64,000 nucleotides of DNA from Bacillus_BD sp963765265 (GTDB lineage: Bacteria > Bacillota > Bacilli > Bacillales > Cytobacillaceae), in NCBI GenBank assembly GCA_963765265.1, contig CAVXVN010000011.1, positions 186,001 through 250,000 of the forward strand. Direction: 5' to 3'. Under the pieces are notes generated by a model. It saw only the letters and a list, made by a program, of their open reading frames with translations, did no database searches and was not told where the DNA came from. This document shows positions 18,029-26,444 of the stretch, piece after piece. The translations under genes and the position numbers were made by a program. Each line of letters begins with the position of its first letter. Position 1 is the stretch's first letter.

Positions 18029-18064
18029 ACATAAAAACAGTTAGTAGGAGTATTTACTTGAAAA

Positions 18065-18103
18065 AAAAACTGAGTAGAGGTGGTTTGCCTCACTCAGTTT
18101 TTC
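18065..18103. terminator. Terminator hairpin
   Basis: Stem AAACTGAGT ... ACTCAGTTT with an inner GAGG/CCTC pair, preceded by an A-run and followed by TTTTT. It can serve the small plus-strand gene to its left and, in the opposite direction, the GlcG-like gene to its right. Confidence 0.85.
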
Positions 18104-18189
18104 TTATACATTCATTTATACAGTGAAAATCAATCCATTTTGATTCAAATAGATGTGTTTGTAGTTACCTATTTGTTAGATTGAAAAAA

Positions 18190-18612
18190 TTATGCGAGAT
18201 TTTCTAATTGTTCAAAAGCTCTAACAGCAGCTTCTGCCACTTTCACATCATTCGGTACCGCACTACCGCTTACACCAACCGCACCGATTACTTTCCCATC
18301 CTTGACAAGAGGAATTCCTCCGCCAAAAACAACAATGCGTCCATTATTTGTCGTTGTTATGCCATATAATTCAGTATTCGGTACAGTCACATCAGCTAAA
18401 TTAGAAGTTGGCATTTTTAAAGCCACAGATGTCCAAGCTTTATTTTGAGCAGTATCAATGCTTGCTAGCCATGCATCATCCATCCGATGTTTCGCGATTA
18501 AGTTCCCGCCTTCGTCTAGTATGGAAATTACCATTGAAACCCCAAGGCTTTTGGCCTCTGCTTCTGCACTTTCAATTAATTTCTTAGCTACTTCCAAGTT
18601 TAGTTTACTCAC
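18190..18612 (-). CDS. GlcG/HbpS family (DUF336) heme-binding-like protein
   Basis: 140 residues matching the GlcG/HbpS fold: start M-S-K-L-N-L-E-V-A-K-K-L-I, S-I-L-D-E-G-G-N-L-I-A-K-H-R-M-D-D-A as conserved core, and the G-G-G-I-P-L-V-K-D-G-K-V-I-G-A-V-G-V-S-G glycine-rich loop. Members bind heme or small molecules or act as accessory proteins; the precise role is usually unknown. An AGGAGG-type site precedes the start. Single-gene unit with a terminator at 18065-18103. Confidence 0.88.
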   Translation of the reverse strand: MSKLNLEVAKKLIESAEAEAKSLGVSMVISILDEGGNLIAKHRMDDAWLASIDTAQNKAWTSVALKMPTSNLADVTVPNTELYGITTTNNGRIVVFGGGIPLVKDGKVIGAVGVSGSAVPNDVKVAEAAVRAFEQLENLA

Positions 18613-18729
18613 TTAAATTCCTCCTAATGATATTAATTCCTAATTTGTAATCATTTGTTCAAAATCTATTATACTAGTTTATCGATGTAAATGCTTTATT
18701 AAAATTATAATTTATAAAATTTATAATAT

Positions 18730-18925
18730 TTAATGGGTATTCACTTCACCTAAATAGCTCGCTTCGAACAAATTATCAATAATGATGACATTATCATTAT
18801 TGATTGCTTTTAGAATATCCACTTTCGTCACAAATAATTCAGGTCTTCTTACGCCACTAAAGTTTCCAGATGGATAAGAACCTTGTTCTGTTGTAACAGG
18901 ACGAACTTCAAACTGTATTTCTAAT
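18730..18925 (-). pseudogene. C-terminal fragment of a sulfurtransferase (rhodanese-like)
   Basis: A start-less open frame on the minus strand ends at TAA (complement of 18730-18732). It reads Y-P-S-G-N-F-S-G-V-R-R-P-E-L-F-V-T-K then V-D-I-L-K-A-I-N-N-D-N-V-I-I-I-D-N-L, which resembles the linker and second-domain start of two-domain thiosulfate/3-mercaptopyruvate sulfurtransferases. No catalytic Cys loop is present. It is a remnant without visible expression signals. Confidence 0.55.
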
Positions 18926-19205
18926 TAATTTTTAGTTACAAAAAACACCTGCTTAATATGTTCATAAAAGATAGTATTGAGAAGTTTTTTTTCGTTTAAT
19001 ATCCGAAAGTAGCTAAATAGTGGAGTCTGAATAATTTCCTGAAACCTAATGGGTCTTCGTTCGTATATATAAATTGAATAGTACGTTTATTAGGGTAATT
19101 ACGATGAAAAACCACTAACTTGTTAGGGTAAAAACATGTCTTTTCGTTATTTTTTATCATGACCTTAAAAGCGTAATATTGTAAAGTAGTGAAAGGGGAG
19201 AGGGA

Positions 19206-20168
19206 ATGTTCGATTTTTCTTTTGGCATATTTATTTTCTTTTTTCTTGTTGTGATCATATTAGTAGCCGTCTTTTCTTCTAAGGGGAGTAAAAAAACATT
19301 GAAGAATAGTCCAATTCCAGATAACTTAGGCATTCAACTAGAGGGCGTTCTACCAATTGCTCAAGCCTTAGATCATTCTTTATCGAACTCCTATTTAGAG
19401 CGAGTGAAAGATCGTGTGATAAAGGAGCATCCAAAATGGGCAGATTATGAGTTTGAATGGGCGTTTTTTGAATTAAAACGGTACTTTGTTATGAATCGTT
19501 TGCTAAAATCTGTTCCCATGTTTAGTACACGAGTGGATGACATTTGGCATGAGATGCTCATGTTTACAAGAGAATATGAAACTTTCTCTAAGAAATTCTA
19601 TCATGAATTATTGCACCACACTCCAAATAACGACCCCACACCCATTCCTTTTGAAAGAGCATTTTTTGATTGGGTCTATTTAAGCCTCTTTGAATCCACA
19701 CCAAACAGCAGAGCGATATGGGGAGATTTTTTAAAAAATCCCTTAAAGCGTGAAATCCTAGACGATTTTAGACAACTTTCCGAAGATGAGCTATTAAACA
19801 GGTATTTTAGAACAAGCGAAGATTGGCTTGATTTAAAACGAAGCTTAATCCAAAAAATGAAAAAAGAAATATTTCATTCGGATGATGTTAAGCAGGGGAA
19901 AAAGAAGTTGGATGTGCCTCAAATACAAACAGAACAGCAATTTTTCCAATTAGCCGTTGGAGCAGCCGTTTTTTATTCCATTTACGAAGAAGATCAATTT
20001 CGAGAACAAATGAGTGAGTGGTATCCAAGTGAATATTATAAAGTTGCTCATACTGGAAGCGGGTCGTCATGCTCAGGAGTTGCATGCAGTAGCACATCGG
20101 ATTCTGATTCAGGAGGAGATTCGGGCAGTTCCAGTTGTTCCAGCTGTGGGGGAGGATGTAGTAGTTAA
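19206..20168 (+). CDS. Membrane-anchored protein with Ser/Cys/Gly-rich tail
   Basis: 320 residues. One N-terminal membrane helix (about 5-24), then a helical domain containing V-D-D-I-W-H-E-M-L-M-F-T-R-E-Y (about residues 108-122), similar to the DxxWHxH-type motif of glycine-rich-domain proteins, and a low-complexity tail from about 283 with S-S-C-S-G-V-A-C-S-S and S-S-C-S-S-C-G-G-G-C-S-S. The tail has five or more cysteines that could bind metal or cross-link. ATG follows GGGGAGAGGG closely. I do not recognise a characterised homologue. Confidence 0.75.
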   Translation: MFDFSFGIFIFFFLVVIILVAVFSSKGSKKTLKNSPIPDNLGIQLEGVLPIAQALDHSLSNSYLERVKDRVIKEHPKWADYEFEWAFFELKRYFVMNRLLKSVPMFSTRVDDIWHEMLMFTREYETFSKKFYHELLHHTPNNDPTPIPFERAFFDWVYLSLFESTPNSRAIWGDFLKNPLKREILDDFRQLSEDELLNRYFRTSEDWLDLKRSLIQKMKKEIFHSDDVKQGKKKLDVPQIQTEQQFFQLAVGAAVFYSIYEEDQFREQMSEWYPSEYYKVAHTGSGSSCSGVACSSTSDSDSGGDSGSSSCSSCGGGCSS

Positions 20169-20264
20169 TAGGGGAATAGGGAAATAAAAACCCAAAGAAT
20201 AATTTTCAATAAAGAGAATATAAACAGAAGTAGATACTTAATTTCTAGTGAAAGGAGAAAAATC

Positions 20265-20780
20265 ATGAGTCATTTAGAATATGAGAAAGATCTGTATGAA
20301 GCGAGGAATGACCTAGTAAAAGAGATTTCTTTATTAAGTTATGATGATTTTAATAATAGATGTGATAGGAGTAAGTGGAGTATTGCACAAGTTTGTCATC
20401 ACTTGATATTAGTGGAAAAGGCATCTACAAAAGCAATCGCTTGGGGATTAAAAGAGAGTACTAGCACTGAAAAAGAGCGTAAAAATGTTCAACTTATGTT
20501 GGATCGAACGAAAAAACTTAAAGCGCCAAAAATTGTTGAACCTGATGCAGAACCATTTGAGGTACAGCAAATAATTAATATGTTAAACGATTCAAGAACA
20601 AATTTAATGACTCTTCTTAATACTGTAGAAGATAAATCTATATTGATAGAAAAATCTGTGAAGCATCCTGCTTTTGACGAATTACCTCTTGATCAATGGA
20701 TTGAACAGATCTATTTGCACGAACAGCGACACATAGAACAAATAAAAGAGCTCAAAGTACTTTTAGATGTGAGGTACTAA
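20265..20780 (+). CDS. DinB-like four-helix metalloprotein
   Basis: 171 residues with the DinB/YfiT layout: a helix containing V-C-H-H-L (His45/46) and a C-terminal L-H-E-Q-R-H-I-E-Q-I (His152, His156), the metal-binding histidines of the family. Bacillus members include thiol (bacillithiol) transferases and proteins of unknown activity. W-S-I-A-Q-V before the first histidine is the usual W-S-x-x-E/Q-V signature. AAAGGAG precedes the start. Confidence 0.85.
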   Translation: MSHLEYEKDLYEARNDLVKEISLLSYDDFNNRCDRSKWSIAQVCHHLILVEKASTKAIAWGLKESTSTEKERKNVQLMLDRTKKLKAPKIVEPDAEPFEVQQIINMLNDSRTNLMTLLNTVEDKSILIEKSVKHPAFDELPLDQWIEQIYLHEQRHIEQIKELKVLLDVRY

Positions 20781-20936
20781 ACTTACGACCTTAACCAAAT
20801 TTCCGAATATATTTGCTTTGCTAGAAATTGTATTATTCAAAACATAAATCTCGACTTATCAACGAAAAAAAGTGGTAAGTCGGGATTGCTATATAATAAG
20901 AAATCTACACATTATCCGTATTTTTCTAATGCTTCC

Positions 20937-21134
20937 TCAATGAACATTACTTATTTTTTTTGCTTCTTTTTTCTTTAAACCACGTTTATTCATTTCCATC
21001 TTTATGACGGATAAGCATTTCTTGCTTTCTATGTACTTATTTAGATCATATAGTGATTGTCCTTGTTTAAAATGTTTTAATTGTTGTTTGTATGTAACAT
21101 ACATATCTGCTAGTTCTTTATTCGTTATTCCCAT
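20937..21134 (-). CDS. Small basic hypothetical protein
   Basis: 65 residues, mostly helical and Lys-rich, starting M-G-I-T-N-K-E-L-A-D-M-Y-V-T-Y-K. A weak AGGTGA element precedes the start. No family was recognised. The compact helical start could be a small regulatory or spore protein, without direct support. Confidence 0.5.
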   Translation of the reverse strand: MGITNKELADMYVTYKQQLKHFKQGQSLYDLNKYIESKKCLSVIKMEMNKRGLKKKEAKKISNVH

Positions 21135-21552
21135 CGCTAATCACCTGAACTTATAGAATATATACAACTTTTTCAGAATAAACAATCTCACATTAAAATT
21201 CAATAGAATATTGATTTATTTATCATTAATAGTTTATTTTTAACCATTTTAATTCTGGAAATTTTCACGCACTTTTTATATTATTAAAAGTAATCCCGGT
21301 AGCTAAATAAATTATCTGTATACTGCTTCATTAAGAATAGAGTTTTTAAGAGGGGAACGCTTTTTCACGAACGGTGTAGGGTAATCAATAAGAAGCTAGG
21401 CGGGGGTTAACTGCTTTAAAGTTTTAAGCAATCACACACAAAAAATAGGCTACCTCACTCTAAAAGAATTCAGAATGAAGACGCCTAAACGTTGTTTTAA
21501 CTTTGTTTTATTTGGCTAAATTGTATAAGAATATTTTATTTGTTTAATATTA
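21135..21552. other. Intergenic region with terminator of the downstream minus-strand gene
   Basis: 418 bp; apart from the terminator at 21441-21487 I see no gene or recognisable signal. Confidence 0.5.
21441..21487 (-). terminator. Terminator of the enoyl-CoA hydratase gene
   Basis: Read on the minus strand: outer stem TAGGC/GCCTA, inner stem CATTCT/AGAGTG around an AT-rich loop, followed by TTTTTT. It lies 66 bp beyond the stop codon of the gene at 21553-22332. Confidence 0.75.
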
Positions 21553-22332
21553 TTATCTACCAAAAAATTCAGGTTTTCTATTTTCAACGAATGCCGTCAT
21601 CGCTTCTTTACGATCTTCCGTTGCAAAGGCACCATCATAGCAGGCTGCTTCAATCGTCAATGCGGATTCAAGATCAACATTAGAGCCTGTATTTACAGCT
21701 ACTTTCATCATTCTTAATGCAACAGGTGCTTTCTGCGCTAGTTTTTCAGCCCATTCTTTTGCAACTGTTAGGACTTCATTATGGGGAACCACTTTATTGA
21801 CAATTTGCAACTGATAAGCCCGCTCAGCATCCATCACTTCTCCAAAATACAACAATTCTTTTGCAATGCCTTGTCCGACTACTTTTTGGATCCGTTGTGT
21901 ACCGCCACCACCTGGGGTTACAGCTAAATTGATTTCAGGAAAAGCAAATTGCGCTTTTTCAGAGGCAATACGCAAATCACAAGATAAGGCCAATTCAAAA
22001 CCGCCGCCACGTGCCAGTCCATTAATCGCAGCAATCACTGGTTTGTTTAGTTTTTCAATTCGTGAAAAAGCAATTCTTGTGATTTGAGTTAAATCCATCA
22101 TTCCAACAGTATCCAAATCTACCATTTCATTGATGTCGGCCCCAGCGACAAATGCCTCATCACCAGCCCCCGTAATCACAATAGCATGGACATTTTTATT
22201 GGTTTCTAAATCTCCCATTAATCCAGCGATTTCCTGATAGACTTGTGTATTTAATTTATTACCAGGTGCATGACTGATTGTCACAACAGCTACTTTATTT
22301 TCGATTTCACAAAGTAAAAATTTAGTATTCAT
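21553..22332 (-). CDS. Enoyl-CoA hydratase (crotonase family)
   Basis: 259 residues. The oxyanion-hole segments A-G-A-D-I-N-E-M (63-70) and G-L-A-R-G-G-G-F-E-L-A (105-115) and the catalytic pair Glu113 and Glu133 (F-P-E-I-N-L-A-V-T-P-G-G-G-G-T-Q-R) are all present, so it should hydrate 2-enoyl-CoA in fatty acid breakdown. AGGAGG-type site upstream of ATG. A palindrome at 22360-22374 upstream may be a repressor site. Confidence 0.92.
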   Translation of the reverse strand: MNTKFLLCEIENKVAVVTISHAPGNKLNTQVYQEIAGLMGDLETNKNVHAIVITGAGDEAFVAGADINEMVDLDTVGMMDLTQITRIAFSRIEKLNKPVIAAINGLARGGGFELALSCDLRIASEKAQFAFPEINLAVTPGGGGTQRIQKVVGQGIAKELLYFGEVMDAERAYQLQIVNKVVPHNEVLTVAKEWAEKLAQKAPVALRMMKVAVNTGSNVDLESALTIEAACYDGAFATEDRKEAMTAFVENRKPEFFGR

Positions 22333-22359
22333 TATTATATTCCTCCAAAGTAATATTTG

Positions 22360-22374
22360 TTCACGAATAGTGAA
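22360..22374. promoter_or_regulatory. Palindrome upstream of enoyl-CoA hydratase, candidate TetR-type (FadR-like) operator
   Basis: TTCACGAATAGTGAA with 5-bp perfect arms and partial extension on both sides (TG...CA). It lies 28 bp upstream of the gene start. Fatty-acid degradation genes of Bacillus are commonly repressed by FadR at an A/T-rich palindrome; the match to the published B. subtilis site is only partial. Confidence 0.45.
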
Positions 22375-22508
22375 TCATTTAGATCAATTGTTAACCTTAT
22401 CTATCATACCAAGTTTTCGTCCGATTTGTAAGTATTTTTAGAATATTGCATTTTATATTAATATATTTATTCACTTAAAATTCAGTGGAGGCGCTTTTCG
22501 GAAGATTA

Positions 22509-22596
22509 GGAGTAAGTCATGTTGGAGTATTGTTGAAAGCAGAAATCATTGGAGAAAACAACACTACGTTTCATATAATTGATCCAAGAGGGTAAG
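22509..22596 (+). pseudogene. Short remnant of an unidentified gene
   Basis: Open stretch without a start reading R-L-G-V-S-H-V-G-V-L-L-K-A-E-I-I-G-E-N then T-F-H-I-I-D-P-R-G and a stop, directly followed by a terminator hairpin. It looks like the C-terminal end of a vanished gene; family not recognised. Confidence 0.35.
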
Positions 22597-22627
22597 CTAA
22601 GGTTTTTAGCTATCTCTTGGACTTTTT
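22584..22627 (+). terminator. Terminator hairpin after gene remnant
   Basis: CCAAGAG...TAAGCTA pairs with TAGCTA...CTCTTGG, followed by a short T-run (ACTTTTTCG). The arms overlap the end of the remnant at 22509-22596. Confidence 0.6.
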
Positions 22628-22697
22628 CGATTCAGGAATTCTGATTTCCCTATTTTTTAAGTTAATTTTTCAAGGAAAGGGACCAAAATTGAGCAAT

Positions 22698-24218
22698 TTA
22701 TGAAGATCCTAGCAAGACAAGGGTTTTAACAATTTCGTCTTCAATTGTTTTTACGGAGTCACTCAGATGATTATTGATCATAATGGAGAAGATCAATCTT
22801 TCGCCACTCCTTGTTGTAACATATCCGGATAGAGAAGAGACTCCAGCTATTGAACCTGTCTTTGCTTTTACCTTTCCTTTTATACTGTCTTCCGTTAAAC
22901 GAGAACGTAATGTTCCGCCTACTAAGCGATCCGAAATGCCAGCAACAGGTAAAGCATTCTCAAATTCAGGGAACCAGTTTTTTTCCTGAATCCAATAGAG
23001 TAATTTAGTAAGTTCATTGGCTGGAATCATGTTTTTATGGGACATACCGGAACCATCGCGAAGCATAAGGGTCGTACCGTTAACTCCGAGGCTCGTTACA
23101 GTTTCTTTTATGACGCCAAGGCCTTTATCCCAACTCCCTTCACCGTATACGGTTTTTCCCATTTCTTTTGTAAGGATTTCACCATGCCCATTGTTGCTCA
23201 ATTTCATAAATGAAATCATAAGATCCTTTAAAGGGATGGATCTTTTAAAAGTAAGTAAGGTGGCCTTCTCCGGCGTAACGCCTGTAGTGAACTTCGTTTT
23301 TTCACTGAACTCTATACCATTTTCTTGAAGAGAGTGTTTAAATACATTTAGTGTATATTGGGTTGGTTCCCAAATAGCAACCCACGATCTTATTTTCTCG
23401 CCATTTAACGGTACGGTCCCATTGACAATGATGGTATTCGATCCATGTTCTCTTTCTATTGAAATCTTTTTTGATTCTTCCTTATCTACTGTTTTCGTTT
23501 TATTAATGATTTTCACATAATCCGTATCCGGCGATAGAGTTAGGATTGCCCGCTCACCAACTTTTGTAGATGGACGTATTTCCATCATCACAGTACCGGC
23601 GTCATAGTCATTATTAGGGGACAAAGTTAAAGCTGACACCTGGGTACCCGTATAATTAGACTCATCTGACCAATTTAGATCTTGGGATAGCCTGACGTCA
23701 TCATACCAACGATCATCGCCGACGATGTTTCCATTTATTTGATGAATACCACTTGTCTTCAAATCTTTTGCAAATTGATCAAGGTCTGCTTTTAAGAGGG
23801 TTGGATCGCCTTTCCCTTTTAAATATAAGTCTCCCTGAAGGATATTCCCTTCAATTCTCCCGTTAGCCCACACTTCTGTCGTAAATTGATATTCCGGTCC
23901 TAATGTTTCTAAAGCAGCTGCAGCTGTCAGCAACTTCATATTGGAAGCCGGGTGTAATCGTGTCTCACCAAAATACGAGTAGACAAGCTCTCCTGTATCA
24001 GCTTTTCGAATGCTTACACCTGTCACAGCTCCATCTAAAAGTTCATTCGTTAATATGGCATCAATTTTAGCTGTTAATGGTGAAGTTTTGTTTATTCCTA
24101 GTTGTCCAGCTTCTTCAATGACTTCCATCGATGTAGCTAGAACAGGTATTGGTAAAAACACTACTAGGATTATGTAAAACAACCAAAAACATCTCTTAGA
24201 AATTTGACCCTTATTCAA
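22698..24218 (-). CDS. dacC: D-alanyl-D-alanine carboxypeptidase/endopeptidase, PBP4a type (family S13)
   Basis: 506 residues with a signal peptide (about 1-29). The three penicillin-binding motifs are S-N-M-K (92-95), S-N-N (342-344) and K-T-G (454-456). The long insertion between the first two motifs (about 100-330) defines family S13 enzymes such as E. coli PBP4 and B. subtilis DacC. It trims or opens peptidoglycan cross-links outside the membrane. The first codon in the frame is TTG at 24218, with only a weak GTGAG element upstream, so the start is uncertain. Confidence 0.92.
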   Translation of the reverse strand: MNKGQISKRCFWLFYIILVVFLPIPVLATSMEVIEEAGQLGINKTSPLTAKIDAILTNELLDGAVTGVSIRKADTGELVYSYFGETRLHPASNMKLLTAAAALETLGPEYQFTTEVWANGRIEGNILQGDLYLKGKGDPTLLKADLDQFAKDLKTSGIHQINGNIVGDDRWYDDVRLSQDLNWSDESNYTGTQVSALTLSPNNDYDAGTVMMEIRPSTKVGERAILTLSPDTDYVKIINKTKTVDKEESKKISIEREHGSNTIIVNGTVPLNGEKIRSWVAIWEPTQYTLNVFKHSLQENGIEFSEKTKFTTGVTPEKATLLTFKRSIPLKDLMISFMKLSNNGHGEILTKEMGKTVYGEGSWDKGLGVIKETVTSLGVNGTTLMLRDGSGMSHKNMIPANELTKLLYWIQEKNWFPEFENALPVAGISDRLVGGTLRSRLTEDSIKGKVKAKTGSIAGVSSLSGYVTTRSGERLIFSIMINNHLSDSVKTIEDEIVKTLVLLGSS

Positions 24219-24370
24219 TAAGACTCACACCCATCATTCTTAGGAATTTCCACTTAACATTCCACCGGGATCGTCAAATTAATCATTTGAAATGGCCTTA
24301 TGATCCATCCGTCAACCTTTGAGGAAATGAATATGTTAAAATTAAGTTCCTTGGCAGGGGCAAAAAAATA

Positions 24371-24411
24371 GCTTTTACTTCAAGAAAGCAAAAATGGCTT
24401 GAAGTAAAAGC
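24371..24411. terminator. 14-bp perfect inverted repeat, terminator-like on the minus strand
   Basis: GCTTTTACTTCAAG (24371-24384) and its exact complement (24398-24411). On the minus strand the hairpin is followed by TATTTTTTTG. It stands between two divergent genes, where a terminator is not expected. Confidence 0.6.
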
Positions 24412-24429
24412 CAACGTTGGCTTCGCAAT

Positions 24430-24470
24430 ATCAAAAAAGAGTCGGAAATTATTTCTGACTCTTTTTTGAT
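24430..24470. terminator. 14-bp perfect inverted repeat, bidirectional terminator
   Basis: ATCAAAAAAGAGTC (24430-24443) and GACTCTTTTTTGAT (24457-24470), 13-nt loop; T-runs lie in the stem on both strands. It is 19 bp from the preceding hairpin and upstream of the ABC exporter promoter. Confidence 0.7.
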
Positions 24471-24559
24471 ATGCTGATAATAAAAATAAAATGGAACAAT
24501 TAAAGCAGTGCCTATTTCGTAAGTGGTTGTTTTTTCTAACTATTCTTAAGCGTTTATAT

Positions 24560-24589
24560 TTGTTTAAATCTCCCAGCTCTTATTATAAT
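24560..24589 (+). promoter_or_regulatory. SigA-type promoter of the ABC exporter genes
   Basis: TTGTTT (24560-24565), 18-bp spacer, TATAAT (24584-24589). The predicted transcript starts near 24596, about 90 nt before the ATG at 24687. Confidence 0.6.
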
Positions 24590-24686
24590 GATAGAAATCC
24601 CCCTTTCGGAACGTACCTTTTAGGAAAATAGGTACCATCTAGATAAATAATTGATTTTAGGGGCTGGTAAAGGTGGAGTAGTTGCG

Positions 24687-26444
24687 ATGCAGTTTTTACA
24701 AAAATATGTGAAGAAGTATGGGAAGTTGTTTAGTCTGGCCTTTTTCTTTTTAGCTCTTGAAGCACTTTGTGACCTGCTGCTACCAACCATTATGGCAAAA
24801 ATCATTGATGTTGGTGTGGCCGGTCGTGATCTGAACTATGTTTTGAAAATGGGCGGGGTTATGTTGATGATTACTGCTTTAGGTGCAGTAGCAGCGTCGC
24901 TGAGAAGTGTACTTGCAAGCATGGTTTCGCAACATTTTGGAGCAGAACTAAGATCCGATTTGTACAGAAAGATTCAAACGCTTTCATTTAAACATATTGA
25001 TCAATTTGATCGGGCATCCTTGGTGACCCGACTGACAAATGACGTTACCCAAGTACAGATGTTTGTAAATGGCATGATGAGAATTTTTGTAAAAGCTCCG
25101 TTAGTGGGAATAGGCGCCTTGATTATGGCCGTTCGCTTAAATCCTCCTCTCTCGATTGTGCTTGCTATTGTGGTACCAATTGTTGCCGTCCTCATCATAA
25201 TAAATATGAAATTAGGGTTTCCTCTTTTTACAAAAGTTCAAAGGGCCCTCGATCGAGTCAATGGGGTCATGAGAGAGTATTTATCAGGCGTCCGGGTTGT
25301 AAAAGCTTTTAACCGATCAGAGTTTGAAGTAAAGAAATTTAGTCATTCAAATGAAGATCTTCAAGATCAATCGATTTCATTCAACCGGCTGACCTCTATT
25401 ATTAGTCCAGCCATTATGCTGACAGTCAATATCGGCATTGTAGCGGTCCTTTGGCTAGGTGGGTTAGGTGTTCATAATGGCAGCATGCAAGTCGGTCATA
25501 TTATTGCCTTTATCAATTACATGACTCAAATCCTTTTCTCCTTGATGATGGTTTCGATGGTTTTTAATATGTTTGTCCGAGCAAAAGCCTCAACTGGCCG
25601 AATTGCAGAGGTGTTTACAAAAGAAGACACCATAACATGGAATGAACTTGACACGGAACAGACACTTGAAAAAGGGAGAATTGATTTTAAAAATGTCACG
25701 TTTTCATATGATGATGCAACAGGTGATCCTATTTTAAAAAACATTAATCTTACCATCCTTCCAGGCGAAACGGTCGGTATTATAGGTTCAACTGGATCGG
25801 GTAAAAGCACCCTGGTGAACCTGATTCCTCGCTTTTACGATGTCACTTCTGGAACCATTCTAGTAGATGGAATGAATATCCAACAGATGAGTCCCAAAAA
25901 ACTCAGGGAAAAAATAGCCCTCGTTCCGCAGAAAAATATTCTATTTACCGGTACTGTTACAGAGAATATTCGTTGGGGTAATGATCATGCTGAGTTTAAG
26001 GAAATGGAAAAGGCAGCCGTGATGGCACAAGCAGATGATTTCATTCGAGCAGCACCTAAAGGCTACGAGACAAGGATCGGACAAGGTGGCGTTAATTTTT
26101 CTGGAGGACAAAAGCAGCGAATCTCGATTGCAAGAGCCTTGGTGCGGAACCCAGAAATACTAATCCTTGATGATAGTACTAGTGCAGTTGATATCGCAAC
26201 AGAAGCGAGAATAAAGGCTTCCTTAAAAAAATATGCAAGCGGGCTTACTTGCCTGTTGATTGCGCAGCGTATTACTTCGCTTATAGATAGTGATAAAATT
26301 GTCGTTTTAGACCACGGGGAAGTGGTAGGACTCGGACGACACGAAGATTTATTAAAAAGTTGCCAAGTTTATCAGGAAATTTACCAATCACAAATGGGCA
26401 AGGAGGTGCAGCGAGATGTCCGTCCAATCACAACATGCGAATGA
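24687..26444 (+). CDS. Heterodimeric multidrug ABC exporter, degenerate-site subunit (YfiB-like)
   Basis: 585 residues: six-helix membrane domain then ATPase domain. Walker A G-S-T-G-S-G-K-S-T (367-375), signature F-S-G-G-Q-K-Q-R, Walker B I-L-I-L-D-D-S-T-S. The catalytic Glu after Walker B is Asp and the H-loop His is Gln (L-I-A-Q-R), so this half carries the non-hydrolytic site. The next gene encodes the canonical half. Start chosen at 24687, preceded by AGGTGGAG; the frame is open back to 24651. Function as a drug or lipid exporter is inferred from family. Confidence 0.9.
   Translation: MQFLQKYVKKYGKLFSLAFFFLALEALCDLLLPTIMAKIIDVGVAGRDLNYVLKMGGVMLMITALGAVAASLRSVLASMVSQHFGAELRSDLYRKIQTLSFKHIDQFDRASLVTRLTNDVTQVQMFVNGMMRIFVKAPLVGIGALIMAVRLNPPLSIVLAIVVPIVAVLIIINMKLGFPLFTKVQRALDRVNGVMREYLSGVRVVKAFNRSEFEVKKFSHSNEDLQDQSISFNRLTSIISPAIMLTVNIGIVAVLWLGGLGVHNGSMQVGHIIAFINYMTQILFSLMMVSMVFNMFVRAKASTGRIAEVFTKEDTITWNELDTEQTLEKGRIDFKNVTFSYDDATGDPILKNINLTILPGETVGIIGSTGSGKSTLVNLIPRFYDVTSGTILVDGMNIQQMSPKKLREKIALVPQKNILFTGTVTENIRWGNDHAEFKEMEKAAVMAQADDFIRAAPKGYETRIGQGGVNFSGGQKQRISIARALVRNPEILILDDSTSAVDIATEARIKASLKKYASGLTCLLIAQRITSLIDSDKIVVLDHGEVVGLGRHEDLLKSCQVYQEIYQSQMGKEVQRDVRPITTCE

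Noticed and set aside
20848..20890. Inverted repeat CGACTTATCA/TGGTAAGTCG after the DinB-like gene as terminator
   Set aside because: The stem is real but no T-run follows on either strand, so its role cannot be stated.
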